Shown here: positions 26,502 to 34,537 of the stretch, piece by piece
How positions within the stretch are numbered: position 1 is the first letter of the stretch
How the letters are laid out: every line of letters starts with the position of its first letter
Assembly: GCA_905211345.1 (NCBI GenBank)
Contig: CAJMAO010000002.1
Location: forward strand, 1 to 64,000
Direction of reading: 5' to 3'
Origin: an uncultured Prevotella sp.
GTDB lineage: Bacteria > Bacteroidota > Bacteroidia > Bacteroidales > Bacteroidaceae
Length of the DNA: 64,000 nt
Program-made: the position numbers and the translations under genes
The notes under the pieces: generated by a model
Told to the model about the DNA's origin: nothing
The model's input: the letters and a program-made list of their open reading frames with translations, nothing else
Database searches by the model: none

Positions 26502-26681
26502 ATGGAAAATATAAACGAAATGTACGGTTACCGCATAGTCCCAATGCCAGGCGCACCTAACCAGTATGAGGTGCAGGATATAAAAAGCGGGAAAGGCATC
26601 ATTGGTTTCACTGAAAGGCTTATGTGCCAAGAATGGATTGAAACCGAAGGCAGAAGATTAAATGAAATGTTTTGTAAATAA
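26502..26681 (+). CDS. Small hypothetical protein (59 aa)
   Basis: This frame begins MENINEMYGYRIVPMPGAPN and ends RRLNEMFCK. The ATG is directly preceded by CAAGAGCA, the same hexamer-type leader seen at other genes of the element. It fits tightly between its neighbours. No family is recognised. Confidence 0.6.
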   Translation: MENINEMYGYRIVPMPGAPNQYEVQDIKSGKGIIGFTERLMCQEWIETEGRRLNEMFCK

Positions 26682-26688
26682 GATTTGT

Positions 26689-26892
26689 ATGAAAACAAGA
26701 ATAAGCATTACAGACTTTACTTTCCGCATTGTTGGATATGGCAGATATAAAGTCACTTACACTTCACCTGTAACAGGTAAGTCGTGGACTACTGAAACTA
26801 ATGACATGATGCTCATCGACGCAACCAAAAACGCTGACGAGCCAAAGAAAAAAGATTTGGAAATATTAAAATGGAGATGCAAGAACAAATGA
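26689..26892 (+). CDS. Small hypothetical basic protein
   Basis: The start at 26,689 (MKTRISITDFTFRIVGYGRY; 67 aa) avoids overlapping the preceding gene; an ATG 27 nt earlier is possible. The body looks beta-rich (YKVTYTSPVTGKSWTTET) with a Lys-rich C-terminus. Unknown. Confidence 0.55.
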   Translation: MKTRISITDFTFRIVGYGRYKVTYTSPVTGKSWTTETNDMMLIDATKNADEPKKKDLEILKWRCKNK

Positions 26893-27044
26893 ACAACTAT
26901 ACGTTTATCGTCTACAACGCCCAAGACAAGAGGATTGGAAAGATTGAGTTTTACAATCGAAACTCTTTACCTGCGCACAAGGAAATCGCAAGGGCTGTTA
27001 AAGACAGCTTCCCTACCGGTTATTCTTACAAATTAGAAAAGTAA
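26871..27044 (+). CDS. Small hypothetical protein (57 aa)
   Basis: This frame (MEMQEQMNNYTFIVYNAQDK to SYKLEK) overlaps the end of the preceding gene by 22 nt and ends 20 nt before the ArdC-like gene. An internal start at MNNYTF is possible. The protein pattern (two strands, then a helix) is plausible for a real product. No homologue is recognised. Confidence 0.5.
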   Translation: MEMQEQMNNYTFIVYNAQDKRIGKIEFYNRNSLPAHKEIARAVKDSFPTGYSYKLEK

Positions 27045-27064
27045 AACCTAAAACCAAAAGAGCA

Positions 27065-28072
27065 ATGAAAACAGACGACGTATTGAAACGGTTTGGCGAG
27101 ATGATTATAGCTCGCATGGAACAGATGAAAAACAAGGAGTGGCAAAAAGGATGGTTCACCAACAGTTACGGCGATCTGCCTGTAAACCTCGGAGGCCGCA
27201 GGTATAACGGCATAAACTCGTTTTTCCTGCTTCTGCTTATGATGCAGGAAGACAGGTTCAAATATCCTGTATTTGCCACGTTCAACCAAATCAAGAACTT
27301 GAAGGCAAGCGTGAATAAGGGGGAAAAATCATTCCCGGTGTTGTTTTGGTCTATGTCGTACAAGTATGATGATAAGTCCATAACGGAGGATGATTACAAT
27401 TCATTTTCAACAGAGCAGAAGCGTGAATGCGAAGTGCATCCGTTCTTGAAGTCATACAATGTTTTCAACATAAGCCAGACAAACCTTGAAGAAATCGCCC
27501 CAAAGACAATTCAACGGTTAAAGGGAAAGTTCAATATTGTCGAGGAAGTCAACACTGACACGTTCGGGATGTATGAAAATCCCGCCATTGACGAAATGCT
27601 CGCATTGCAGAAGTGGGTATGCCCTATCTGTTATGAGAACATATCAAACCGTGCGTTTTACAGTCCTTCAGATTACAAAATCACCATACCGGCCAAATAC
27701 CAGTTCAGGAAAGGCTGTACGGACGAAGACATATTTACAAGCGGACAAGAGTTTTACTCTACGCTCTTGCATGAAATGGTACACAGCACAGGTTGCGATA
27801 AACGCCTTAAACGTAATATTGAAAACGGCTTCGGCTGCAATGATTACGGGCGCGAGGAGCTTGTCGCCGAACTTGGTGCCGCCCTTGTAGGCAATGTCCT
27901 CGGTTTCAGTCCAAGCGTCATAGACAACAACGCGGCTTATCTCAACGCTTGGATAAAGTCTATCAGGCAGCAGCCCAAGTTTATAGTTTCCGTATTGAGC
28001 GATGTAAACAAGGCCGTAAAGATGATATTGGAAGTGGTCGATAATGTCAAAGTTTCAAACCTTGTAGCATAA
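27065..28072 (+). CDS. ArdC-like antirestriction protein with zincin domain
   Basis: The 335-aa protein begins with an ArdC-type ssDNA-binding domain (about 1-130; GRRYNGINSFFLLLLMM, YPVFATFNQIKNL, FPVLFWSM). It ends in a zincin metallopeptidase-like domain: the HExxH motif is LLHEMVHSTG (about residue 236) and the third ligand is likely in YGREELVAELGAAL. ArdC proteins bind single-stranded DNA and protect incoming DNA from host restriction. The start follows AAAAGAGCA directly. Its place in the left early operon suits a protein expressed on DNA entry. ArdC-like proteins are commoner on conjugative elements than on phages. Confidence 0.82.
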   Translation: MKTDDVLKRFGEMIIARMEQMKNKEWQKGWFTNSYGDLPVNLGGRRYNGINSFFLLLLMMQEDRFKYPVFATFNQIKNLKASVNKGEKSFPVLFWSMSYKYDDKSITEDDYNSFSTEQKRECEVHPFLKSYNVFNISQTNLEEIAPKTIQRLKGKFNIVEEVNTDTFGMYENPAIDEMLALQKWVCPICYENISNRAFYSPSDYKITIPAKYQFRKGCTDEDIFTSGQEFYSTLLHEMVHSTGCDKRLKRNIENGFGCNDYGREELVAELGAALVGNVLGFSPSVIDNNAAYLNAWIKSIRQQPKFIVSVLSDVNKAVKMILEVVDNVKVSNLVA

Positions 28073-28266
28073 TGGATAAGAAAGAATATAAAGTTAAGAT
28101 AAAATTCGTCTTTAATGGAGAAATCAATGTAATGGCTGAAAACAGGCTCGAAGCCATGCGCATCGCCAATGAAAGCTGCGGAATGTCTTTCGGCGGAATA
28201 CATACGTCATCGACGGAAATCGTAGACTATAAGTTTGATATGACACCAACGAAAATCCTTAGATAA
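28072..28266 (+). CDS. Small hypothetical protein (64 aa)
   Basis: It overlaps the ArdC stop (TAATG junction), so it is translationally coupled. The N-terminal strand VKIKFVFNGEINVMAENRLE and helix LEAMRIANESC suggest a small alpha/beta fold. Unknown function. Confidence 0.6.
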   Translation: MDKKEYKVKIKFVFNGEINVMAENRLEAMRIANESCGMSFGGIHTSSTEIVDYKFDMTPTKILR

Positions 28267-28280
28267 ATTTTCCTGGAAAA

Positions 28281-28385
28281 CGGATGCCGTCTAAAAAACG
28301 TTAAAGGACGGCATCCGTGACCGATTTGAACGGTATCCGTGACCGATAAATGCCGTCCAAAAATGTTAAATGCCGTGTCCGCACT
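28281..28385 (+). repeat. Phage intergenic hairpin repeat (GGATGCCGTC), copy 1
   Basis: CGGATGCCGTC (28,281-28,291) pairs perfectly with GACGGCATCCG (28,307-28,317) around TAAAAAACGTTAAAG. It is followed by ACGGTATCCGTGACCGATAA and GCCGTCCAAAAATGTTAAA. A close copy lies at 60,418-60,517 with its hairpin loop inverted, and a partial one at 42,528-42,612. It probably terminates the early operon. Confidence 0.75.
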
Positions 28386-28526
28386 CATCCGGTGCCATAT
28401 CAACAATATAAATTATGTGATAAACACGTAATTCCAAGGCTGCACTGCGATTTTGCCGGTGCAACCTTATTCATTATCCACCAACACCAAAACATCGGCT
28501 TAAATCGTCCTATTTTAATTAAAATG

Positions 28527-28558
28527 ATTTGTTCAACAAAATATTTTAAGTATCTTTG
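28527..28558 (+). promoter_or_regulatory. Portal-operon promoter with ATTTG-N3-AACAAA element (copy 1 of 4)
   Basis: ATTTG-TTC-AACAAA (28,527-28,540) contains the -33 TTTG. TATCTTTG (28,551-28,558) is the -7 box, 19 nt away, with ATTTTAA in the spacer. The TTTG...CAAA dyad overlapping the -33 recurs at 45,748, 55,436 and 61,195, so it is likely a shared operator or activator site. Confidence 0.8.
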
Positions 28559-28582
28559 CCGTACAAAGTCAACTAATACGAC

Positions 28583-30022
28583 ATGGCAAAGATTACAGAC
28601 ATCATAGATTTCAACGGCATGAGTACAAGCGAGATAATCGCCAACCTGAAGGACAAGTCCGTGCCCGTACCAAGCTGGGGAAAGCTCGTGAATGAATACG
28701 AGCCGAGTTTGCATGAAGTCACAAAAGACCATGTGAACTTGAAGGACAAGAAGAACGGCACTGAAAAATCAGCACGCATATCGTTAGGACTTGAAAAGCT
28801 GCTGTCGTTGCGAATGTCTGAATTCACGTTTTCCATACCAGTAAAGCGCATCTACCATTACCCTGATGATAACGGTGTCTATAAGGACATACAGGCCGCT
28901 ATCGAGAAAATCTACGAAAACAATCATATAGGTACTGTAAACCTAAAGCGTGGACTTGCGTATTACGCCGCGTGCGAAGTGTTTACCATTTGGTACACGG
29001 TGAAAAAGGAAAACGCATTGTACGGCTTCCCTTGCAACTACAAGCTGAAATGCAAGACGTATTCGCCAATGGACGGAGTTAAGCTGTATCCGCTTATAGA
29101 CGAGCTTGACGACATGCAAGCGATGTCGTTCGAGTATAGGAAGAAAGTCGGGGACAAGGTGATAACTTATTTCGAGACTTACACCGAAAACCGCCATTAC
29201 GTATGGAGGCAGGGCATGGATGGCAACAACTGGGAGGAGCTTACCGCGCAAGTTGGAGACAACGACGAAACCACCAATGGCGAGGAAATCGTAATCGGCA
29301 AGATACCCGGAGCGTATGTTTGGCGTTTGCAGCCCGTCTACCACGGCCTTAGCACCCTGCGCAAGGAGATTGAATACACGTTGTCGAGAAACAGCAACGT
29401 TATAGCCTACAACGCCGCCCCTGTCTTGAAAATATCAGGCGGAATACAAGGAATGGAGGACAAGGGCGAGAGCCGCAGGATATACCGCGTTGAGAACGGC
29501 GGCGACGTGTCATACGTGTCGTGGTCGCAAGCGATAGAAGCCATAAAGTACCATGTTGACACGATGCTCAAATTGTACTGGATGCAGTCGCAGATGCCCG
29601 ACATATCGTTTGAGAACATGAAGGGGCTCGGCAACATCGGCTATGACGCACGCCAGACGCTTTTGACCGACGCGCACCTGAAAATCGGCTACGAGGCAGG
29701 AGCGTGGCAAGAGTTCTTTGAGAGGGAGTTCAATGTCATAAAGGCGTTCCTCGCCCAAATGAACGGCAAGTGGAAGCCCTACCTTGACAATGTCACCTGC
29801 GAGCACATAATCACTCCCTTCATACAGAATGACGAGCTTGCCGACATCAACAAGCGCATGAAGGCCAACGGCGGCAAGCCGATAGAGAGCCAGCTTGAGT
29901 CGATAATCAAGTTCGGGCAGTCAACAGACCCGAACGAGACGCTTGAACAGATACAGAAAGAAACGAAGGCCGAGAACACCGCACGGGCAACCGCTTTCAG
30001 TATGCAGAACCAAGAAATATAA
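28583..30022 (+). CDS. Phage portal protein (SPP1 gp6-like)
   Basis: The 479-aa protein looks like a Bacteroidota-phage portal of the SPP1 gp6 family: an N-terminal helical/wing part with GLEKLLSLRMSEFTFSIPV and SPMDGVKLYPLIDELDDMQA. The middle has GLSTLRKEIEYTLSRNSNV and APVLKISGG, followed by the long stem helix region (LKLYWMQSQMPDISFENMKG) and a charged C-terminus. The portal is the dodecameric ring at the capsid vertex through which DNA is packaged. It starts about 16 nt after the predicted transcript start, so its leader is minimal. The terminase genes are about 27-33 kb away, an unusual separation. Confidence 0.85.
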   Translation: MAKITDIIDFNGMSTSEIIANLKDKSVPVPSWGKLVNEYEPSLHEVTKDHVNLKDKKNGTEKSARISLGLEKLLSLRMSEFTFSIPVKRIYHYPDDNGVYKDIQAAIEKIYENNHIGTVNLKRGLAYYAACEVFTIWYTVKKENALYGFPCNYKLKCKTYSPMDGVKLYPLIDELDDMQAMSFEYRKKVGDKVITYFETYTENRHYVWRQGMDGNNWEELTAQVGDNDETTNGEEIVIGKIPGAYVWRLQPVYHGLSTLRKEIEYTLSRNSNVIAYNAAPVLKISGGIQGMEDKGESRRIYRVENGGDVSYVSWSQAIEAIKYHVDTMLKLYWMQSQMPDISFENMKGLGNIGYDARQTLLTDAHLKIGYEAGAWQEFFEREFNVIKAFLAQMNGKWKPYLDNVTCEHIITPFIQNDELADINKRMKANGGKPIESQLESIIKFGQSTDPNETLEQIQKETKAENTARATAFSMQNQEI

Positions 30023-30028
30023 AGAGTA

Positions 30029-31210
30029 ATGAACGTAAGGAAACTATTAAGCAACGACGAGAAACTGTATGTGTCGCGTCAGGACTTCTCGGTAAAGACC
30101 GCAGTCCAGCGACTTGTAAACAACGACTTGTACGTAAGGCAGAAGGAGCGTAACCTTGCGCCCCTATCCACTGCGCAGCGTGAGGACATAGAAAATTATT
30201 GGAGGGACAAGCTGCTTTGGCACATTGACTTGCTTTGCATGAAGTGGTTTGAAGTGTACAACGCCGTCGAAACTGACAAGGCCAAGTTGAAGTATTATAT
30301 TCCTGACAGCTTCTTCTATGCTTTCGTTGACGAGTATTTCACCAATCCGCAGCGTTCCACGGCCATTGACGACAAGAACCTTTACGACCTGTACTTTGCC
30401 GATGTCAAACGCCCTGCCACCATTGCGAGGAAAGTCAACGACGTGTTCATGGATGAAAATTACAACCCAGTCACAGTTGACAAGTTCCGTCAAATATGCA
30501 ATGACGCACAACATGTCGTTGTCAAGTCTGCCATAGGCTCGTTCGGAGGCCACGGCGTTATGTTTTGGGACGCAAAGGAGGACAGCTTCGAGCAGTTGCT
30601 TGATTTCGTCAGCCAAAAGAACTGCAAGGAGTTCAGAGGCTCTAACGAATACCGGCAGTACGTCATCCAAGAATCCATAAGGCAGCATCCTGCATTGGCC
30701 ACCATTAACGGCAGCAGCATCAACACCGTACGTATAATAACTCTGTACAGAAACGGCGTGTGCAAGCCCTTGTCGTCAGTGCTTAGGATGGGCGTGAATG
30801 GCAGCAGGGTGGATAATTGCAGCAGCGGTGGCATAGTCTGCGGAATTGACACAGCAGGAAGCATGAAAAACGTAGCATACGACGCGCAAGCCAACGCTTA
30901 TTACAAGCATCCGCAAGGTACAGAGTTTGCAGGAATTGAAGTGCCCGGATATGGTAAATGTTTAGAGCTTGCAAAGAAGCTCGCTTGCCGGTTCTACGGA
31001 GTGTCGCGCCTTGTTTCGTGGGACTTCGCCATCGGCGAGGACGCAGAGCCGATACTTATTGAAATGAACATATCGTTCGGCGAGATTGACTTCCACCAGC
31101 TCTGCAACGGCCCCATCCTAGGCAACGACACCGACGACATCCTCAAAGAGATTTTTGAAAAGAACGTCACCCTGCAACAAGTATTCGATTACATTGACGA
31201 TAACATTTAA
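30029..31210 (+). CDS. ATP-grasp enzyme (sugar-transfer-associated / TupA-like)
   Basis: The 393-aa protein has an ATP-grasp architecture: an N-terminal domain, VVVKSAIGSFGGHGVMFW (ATP lysine K166 and Gly-rich loop 170-176), YVIQES (E215), NTVRIITLYRNG (R235), the C-terminal VSWDFAIGEDAEPILIEMN with metal ligands D332, E345 and N347, then FHQLCNGPILG. These enzymes join a carboxylate to an amine or similar nucleophile with ATP; the group it resembles is linked to polysaccharide and cell-surface synthesis. It sits 6 nt after the portal gene and before the head-toxin gene, which is not where a sugar enzyme is expected. It may modify a virion protein or a surface glycan. Substrate unknown. Confidence 0.85.
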   Translation: MNVRKLLSNDEKLYVSRQDFSVKTAVQRLVNNDLYVRQKERNLAPLSTAQREDIENYWRDKLLWHIDLLCMKWFEVYNAVETDKAKLKYYIPDSFFYAFVDEYFTNPQRSTAIDDKNLYDLYFADVKRPATIARKVNDVFMDENYNPVTVDKFRQICNDAQHVVVKSAIGSFGGHGVMFWDAKEDSFEQLLDFVSQKNCKEFRGSNEYRQYVIQESIRQHPALATINGSSINTVRIITLYRNGVCKPLSSVLRMGVNGSRVDNCSSGGIVCGIDTAGSMKNVAYDAQANAYYKHPQGTEFAGIEVPGYGKCLELAKKLACRFYGVSRLVSWDFAIGEDAEPILIEMNISFGEIDFHQLCNGPILGNDTDDILKEIFEKNVTLQQVFDYIDDNI

Positions 31211-31214
31211 GATT

Positions 31215-31553
31215 ATGAGAAAGAAGATAGCAAGCTGGCTCGTAAGGTTGGCCGTAAGAATTAATCCACAGCAGACAGTCCCCGTGTTTGAGAAAGAAGA
31301 AGTGTACAAGCCCATGACATGCGGCAGCGCGTACTCCATAGGCAAGAAAGACATAAAGGCTTACAAGAAAGACACAGGTGAGAAATCAACCCGTGCCGCC
31401 ATGCTCGCCCTCATAAAGAAGGCCGAGGCCAAGGCTAAGCATGACATTTTCTATGCCATTGAGAATAACGACTTGCAGAAAATGGTCTACACCAAAGACG
31501 GCGATACCGTAGTTGAACTAAGATGCAATCTATATGTGTGCAAGAAAGACTGA
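31215..31553 (+). CDS. Hypothetical protein between ATP-grasp and head genes
   Basis: The start is MRKKIASWLVRLAVRI (112 aa), 4 nt after the ATP-grasp stop; the longer frame would overlap that gene by about 55 nt. The N-terminus is an amphipathic or weak membrane helix and the rest is lysine-rich. The C-terminal VELRCNLYVCKKD carries two cysteines. Unknown. Confidence 0.65.
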   Translation: MRKKIASWLVRLAVRINPQQTVPVFEKEEVYKPMTCGSAYSIGKKDIKAYKKDTGEKSTRAAMLALIKKAEAKAKHDIFYAIENNDLQKMVYTKDGDTVVELRCNLYVCKKD

Positions 31554-31719
31554 CAAGCTGCGTAACACTATCGGCAAATGCAAAGATTGCGCATACAGCT
31601 ACGACCAACATTCGCCCAGCCTTACAGGCGAACCGACGCTCGCACGCTGCAAGTTCGAGAAGTGGAGCGTAGTTCTCAACCGTAGGTGTGAAAATGGAAA
31701 ATTCAAACCAAAGAGATGA
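31534..31719 (+). CDS. Small cysteine-rich (zinc-ribbon-like) protein
   Basis: The 61-aa protein has GKCKDCAYSY and later CKF and CEN, giving a CxxC plus two further cysteines, consistent with a small zinc-binding module. It overlaps the preceding gene by 20 nt and the head gene by 4 nt (ATGA junction). Function unknown. Confidence 0.6.
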   Translation: MCARKTDKLRNTIGKCKDCAYSYDQHSPSLTGEPTLARCKFEKWSVVLNRRCENGKFKPKR

Positions 31720-33287
31720 AGCCAAAGACACCGAGTCAAAAGAAAGCATACGATGCCCTGAACGCACGCCTTGCAAAGTATATGGCGCAAGTTCAGGGCA
31801 TATACGATGATATTTGCCTGCGCCTTGCCAATGCGGTAAGCCTGACAGACTACGACGGAGTAGTGGAGTTCCTGTTCAAGAACTACCCCGAACTCGCGTC
31901 GCTCATCGGGCAACTCATGGCCGACTACGCCACGCAGATGAACAGCCTGATTTATTCAGGCACATCTGAAGAATGGAAGCAGAGCAACCTCTTGCAGGAC
32001 TTGCTCGTCGAGAAGGCGATGAAAGTGTACGGTTTCGACAAGGGCGGCGACAAGTACAACCACTATTTCCAAACAGACAACGCCGCACTGAAAGCCTTTC
32101 AACAACGCAAGGACCGCGGCCTCAAACTCTCGCAAAAGCTGTGGCGGCAGTCCGAGGAGCTGAAGAAGGAGCTTGAATGCGCCCTGTCCGTGGCCATCGA
32201 GCGAGGCACGTCTGCCATAACCCTAAGCAAGAGGTTGAGCCAATACCTCGTAGACTTCCCGAAGATGAAGGCTGACTACACCGACAAGTTCGGCCACGCC
32301 GCCCGTTGTCATGACTGCGAGTACGCCTCGATGCGCCTTGCCCGGAGCGAGATAAACATGGCCTACCGCACTGCGGAGCATCTGCGCTGGCAGCAATTCG
32401 ACTTCATCCTCGGCTTCGACGTGAAGCTGAGCGGACGGCATCCCGCCCCCGACATCTGCGACGACCTCAAAGGCCGCTACCCCAAGGACTTCAAGTTCAC
32501 CGGCTGGCACCCGAACTGCATGTGCTACACCGTGCCCGTCGTGATGACAGACGACGAATACATGGCCGACGATGCCACGAAAAAAGTCAAGGACGTGCCC
32601 GACGCATTCAAGCGTTGGGTTCTGAACAACCAAGACAGGATAGCTGAAGCTGAACGCCGTGGAACGCTCCCTTATTTCCTCAAGGACAACAAAGAACTAT
32701 ATAAAGGCATTAGCATAAAACGTTCTGTGAAAGAGATAATGCAGAAAGCCAAAGAGTCAGGAGCAGAAGTTCAATCCTTTGCACATAAAGCGGCTTTAGC
32801 CGCCAATGGCATTGTCACGCCTGTAAATTATAAAAGCGAAGCATCCATAACACGTAAAGTCAACACCGAAATGATTTCGCCATACGACATAAAGGATGCC
32901 GTCAGGACAACAGTAATCGTCCCAGAACAAGGTGTAGAGAAGGCATTGGCTGCACTTTCAGGCAGTCCGTCGTTTGTACGCCTTAAACGCCAACGCCCTG
33001 AAAGTTTCATGGGCTACAGCGGCAACATTGTGAATATCAGGACGTCAAACGGCCTTATAGCAGAAATACAGGTCAACACAGCCAAGATGATTTATGCAAA
33101 GGAAACGCCGGGAAACGCAAAGCGCATCCTCGGAGAAAAACGCTGGAACGAAATTTTCAAGCAAACAGGCATTGAAGGCGGCTTAGGGCACAAATACTAC
33201 GAACAATGGCGATTACTTGACAAAGGAAGCGAGAAAGCGAGAAAAATTGCAGAAAAATCTGAAGAATATTATCGTCACTTCCAATAA
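31716..33287 (+). CDS. MuF-type head protein fused to a RelA/SpoT-like alarmone-synthetase toxin domain
   Basis: The 523-aa protein has a long helical N-terminus and a Mu gpF-like domain (about 195-285; MRLARSEINMAYRTAEHLRW, LSGRHPAPDICDDLKG and GWHPNCMCYTVPV with its His/Cys set). A short linker leads to a C-terminal domain (about 345-523) that reads as a RelA/SpoT synthetase fold: YKSEASITRK (K373, S377, R380), SPYDIKDAVRTTVIVP (D391), MGYSGNIVNI (Y434) and AEIQVNTAKMIYAKE (E450), then GHKYYEQWR. D391, Y434 and E450 match the magnesium aspartate, base-stacking tyrosine and catalytic glutamate of known synthetases. MuF proteins are minor virion proteins, some with toxin tails. Product type (pppGpp, ppApp or tRNA-CCA pyrophosphorylation) cannot be told. 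Confidence 0.82.
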   Translation: MKPKTPSQKKAYDALNARLAKYMAQVQGIYDDICLRLANAVSLTDYDGVVEFLFKNYPELASLIGQLMADYATQMNSLIYSGTSEEWKQSNLLQDLLVEKAMKVYGFDKGGDKYNHYFQTDNAALKAFQQRKDRGLKLSQKLWRQSEELKKELECALSVAIERGTSAITLSKRLSQYLVDFPKMKADYTDKFGHAARCHDCEYASMRLARSEINMAYRTAEHLRWQQFDFILGFDVKLSGRHPAPDICDDLKGRYPKDFKFTGWHPNCMCYTVPVVMTDDEYMADDATKKVKDVPDAFKRWVLNNQDRIAEAERRGTLPYFLKDNKELYKGISIKRSVKEIMQKAKESGAEVQSFAHKAALAANGIVTPVNYKSEASITRKVNTEMISPYDIKDAVRTTVIVPEQGVEKALAALSGSPSFVRLKRQRPESFMGYSGNIVNIRTSNGLIAEIQVNTAKMIYAKETPGNAKRILGEKRWNEIFKQTGIEGGLGHKYYEQWRLLDKGSEKARKIAEKSEEYYRHFQ

Positions 33288-33311
33288 AAATAGTTACCTT
33301 TACACGCAAAT

Positions 33312-33542
33312 ATGAACCAAAAAACATTAACAGACAAGCTCCGAAAGGGACAAACGATATACCTGCTTGATGATTTTGAAGAAGCCGTTGTGAGGCTTAA
33401 GTTCGGCGGCAACGCCACAACCGCTTTCATCAAACACAAAGGCAGCTGTGAATGTGAAGTGCCACAATCCAATGAAACGGTCTGTGAAATAATACTTGGA
33501 GGCCGTGAAATAACAAAAGCCGAATATGATGCGTACAGATGA
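33312..33542 (+). CDS. Small protein between the alarmone toxin and its hydrolase
   Basis: The 76-aa protein (MNQKTLTDKLRKGQTIYLLD, ...GGREITKAEYDAYR) starts 24 nt after the MuF-RelA stop and overlaps the HD hydrolase gene by 17 nt. It looks like a small alpha/beta protein. Its position suggests it belongs to the same toxin-immunity unit, perhaps as a chaperone or second antitoxin. No family recognised. Confidence 0.65.
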   Translation: MNQKTLTDKLRKGQTIYLLDDFEEAVVRLKFGGNATTAFIKHKGSCECEVPQSNETVCEIILGGREITKAEYDAYR

Positions 33543-33966
33543 ACAACTTGAAGCCCTTGCTTTGGAAATAGCCACCAATGCACACAAAGGACAGACTGAC
33601 AAGGCCGGGAAGCCCTACATACTTCACCCAATACGAGTGGCAGAAAAATGTAATACCGCGAACGAGCGAATAGTAGCCCTACTGCATGACACCATCGAGG
33701 ATACCTGCATAACCGCTGATTATCTCTCGTCACAAGGCTTCCCAGGGAACATCGTCAATGCCGTATTGTCTGTCACGCGCAACGACTGTGAGAGTTACGA
33801 CGACTTCATCAGGCGCAGCGCATTAAACCCTATCGGGCGCAAAGTAAAGATACATGACTTGGAGGACAACCTCGATATAAAACGTCTGCCTGAAATTACA
33901 GATAACGACTTGCCGAGGATTAACAGATACTTGAAGGCATACAGGTATCTTTGCTCGCTTTATTAA
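33526..33966 (+). CDS. Small alarmone hydrolase (HD domain), probable immunity protein
   Basis: The 146-aa protein (start 33,526 or 33,529, adjacent ATGs) is a stand-alone HD domain with all hallmark residues of (p)ppGpp hydrolases: GKPYILHP (H34), ALLHDTIEDT (H54-D55 and E58-D59), and VKIHDLEDNLD (D111, N115). AHKGQTDKAGKPY matches the AH.GQ.R..G.PY pattern. Mesh1-type enzymes remove the 3'-pyrophosphate from ppGpp, and such hydrolases are known to act as antitoxins to small alarmone-synthetase toxins. It lies two genes after the MuF-RelA toxin in the same unit, ending at a strong terminator. Confidence 0.88.
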   Translation: MMRTDEQLEALALEIATNAHKGQTDKAGKPYILHPIRVAEKCNTANERIVALLHDTIEDTCITADYLSSQGFPGNIVNAVLSVTRNDCESYDDFIRRSALNPIGRKVKIHDLEDNLDIKRLPEITDNDLPRINRYLKAYRYLCSLY

Positions 33967-33999
33967 TGGAAAATCCACATCTTTATTCCAACGTTTCAA

Positions 34000-34033
34000 A
34001 AAAAAGAGGATGCCGGCTGCATCCTCTTTTTTT
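34000..34033 (+). terminator. Intrinsic terminator after the toxin-immunity unit
   Basis: AAAAAAGAGGATGC pairs with GCATCCTCTTTTTTT (loop CGGCT-like), with a run of seven T. It closes the portal-to-hydrolase operon. Confidence 0.9.
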
Positions 34034-34111
34034 GTTTATGGAAGTCTTTGCATACATTCAAATGTTAGCAAACGTTGCACCTCTTGTTTTAATAGTTAAT
34101 CATAGATAACT

Positions 34112-34166
34112 TGCTGATATTCAATGTTTTAACGTTTTGGAATATCAATATTTATAATTATCTTTG
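34112..34166 (+). promoter_or_regulatory. Early-type promoter, copy 2
   Basis: TGATATTCAATGTTTTAACG (from 34,115), then GTTTTGGAATATCA, lies upstream of -7 box TATCTTTG (34,159-34,166). The block is shared with the repeats at 25.4 and 63.1 kb. Confidence 0.65.
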
Positions 34167-34216
34167 CAATACAAAAATAAATCAATAACCAATTAAACAA
34201 TAGGAGGACAATAACA

Positions 34217-34483
34217 ATGAAACATTACAAAGTAACTTCTAAATCGGAACTCAAAAACATATTCAGCGGCTTCCCTTACAATTTTTACAGGAACGCTGAC
34301 GCTTCAATAGACAACGCCGTAGACGTATCTTCAAAGGATTTATGGGACGGCCAGCACTGGGTGAAACATTTTGAGGTGCTCACATGGGAAGGCAAGCCTT
34401 ATATCAGCAATGAGATACTTACCTACCACAAGACTAAAGAAGAGGCGTGTGAAAGAGTTGCCGAAATATTGAACCTCAACTAA
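34217..34483 (+). CDS. Small hypothetical protein
   Basis: The 88-aa protein (MKHYKVTSKSELKNIFSGFP) follows early promoter copy 2 and an AGGAGG sequence 14-9 nt before the ATG. The C-terminus ETYHK-like segment and helix EEACERVAEILNL suggest alpha/beta. The first residues MKxxKVT resemble those of the gene at 63,248, which follows promoter copy 3, so the two may be distant paralogues. Confidence 0.65.
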   Translation: MKHYKVTSKSELKNIFSGFPYNFYRNADASIDNAVDVSSKDLWDGQHWVKHFEVLTWEGKPYISNEILTYHKTKEEACERVAEILNLN

Positions 34484-34537
34484 GACAAGAACACTAAGGG
34501 CAATGAATTTTAATCAAACATACAGGAGAAATGATTT

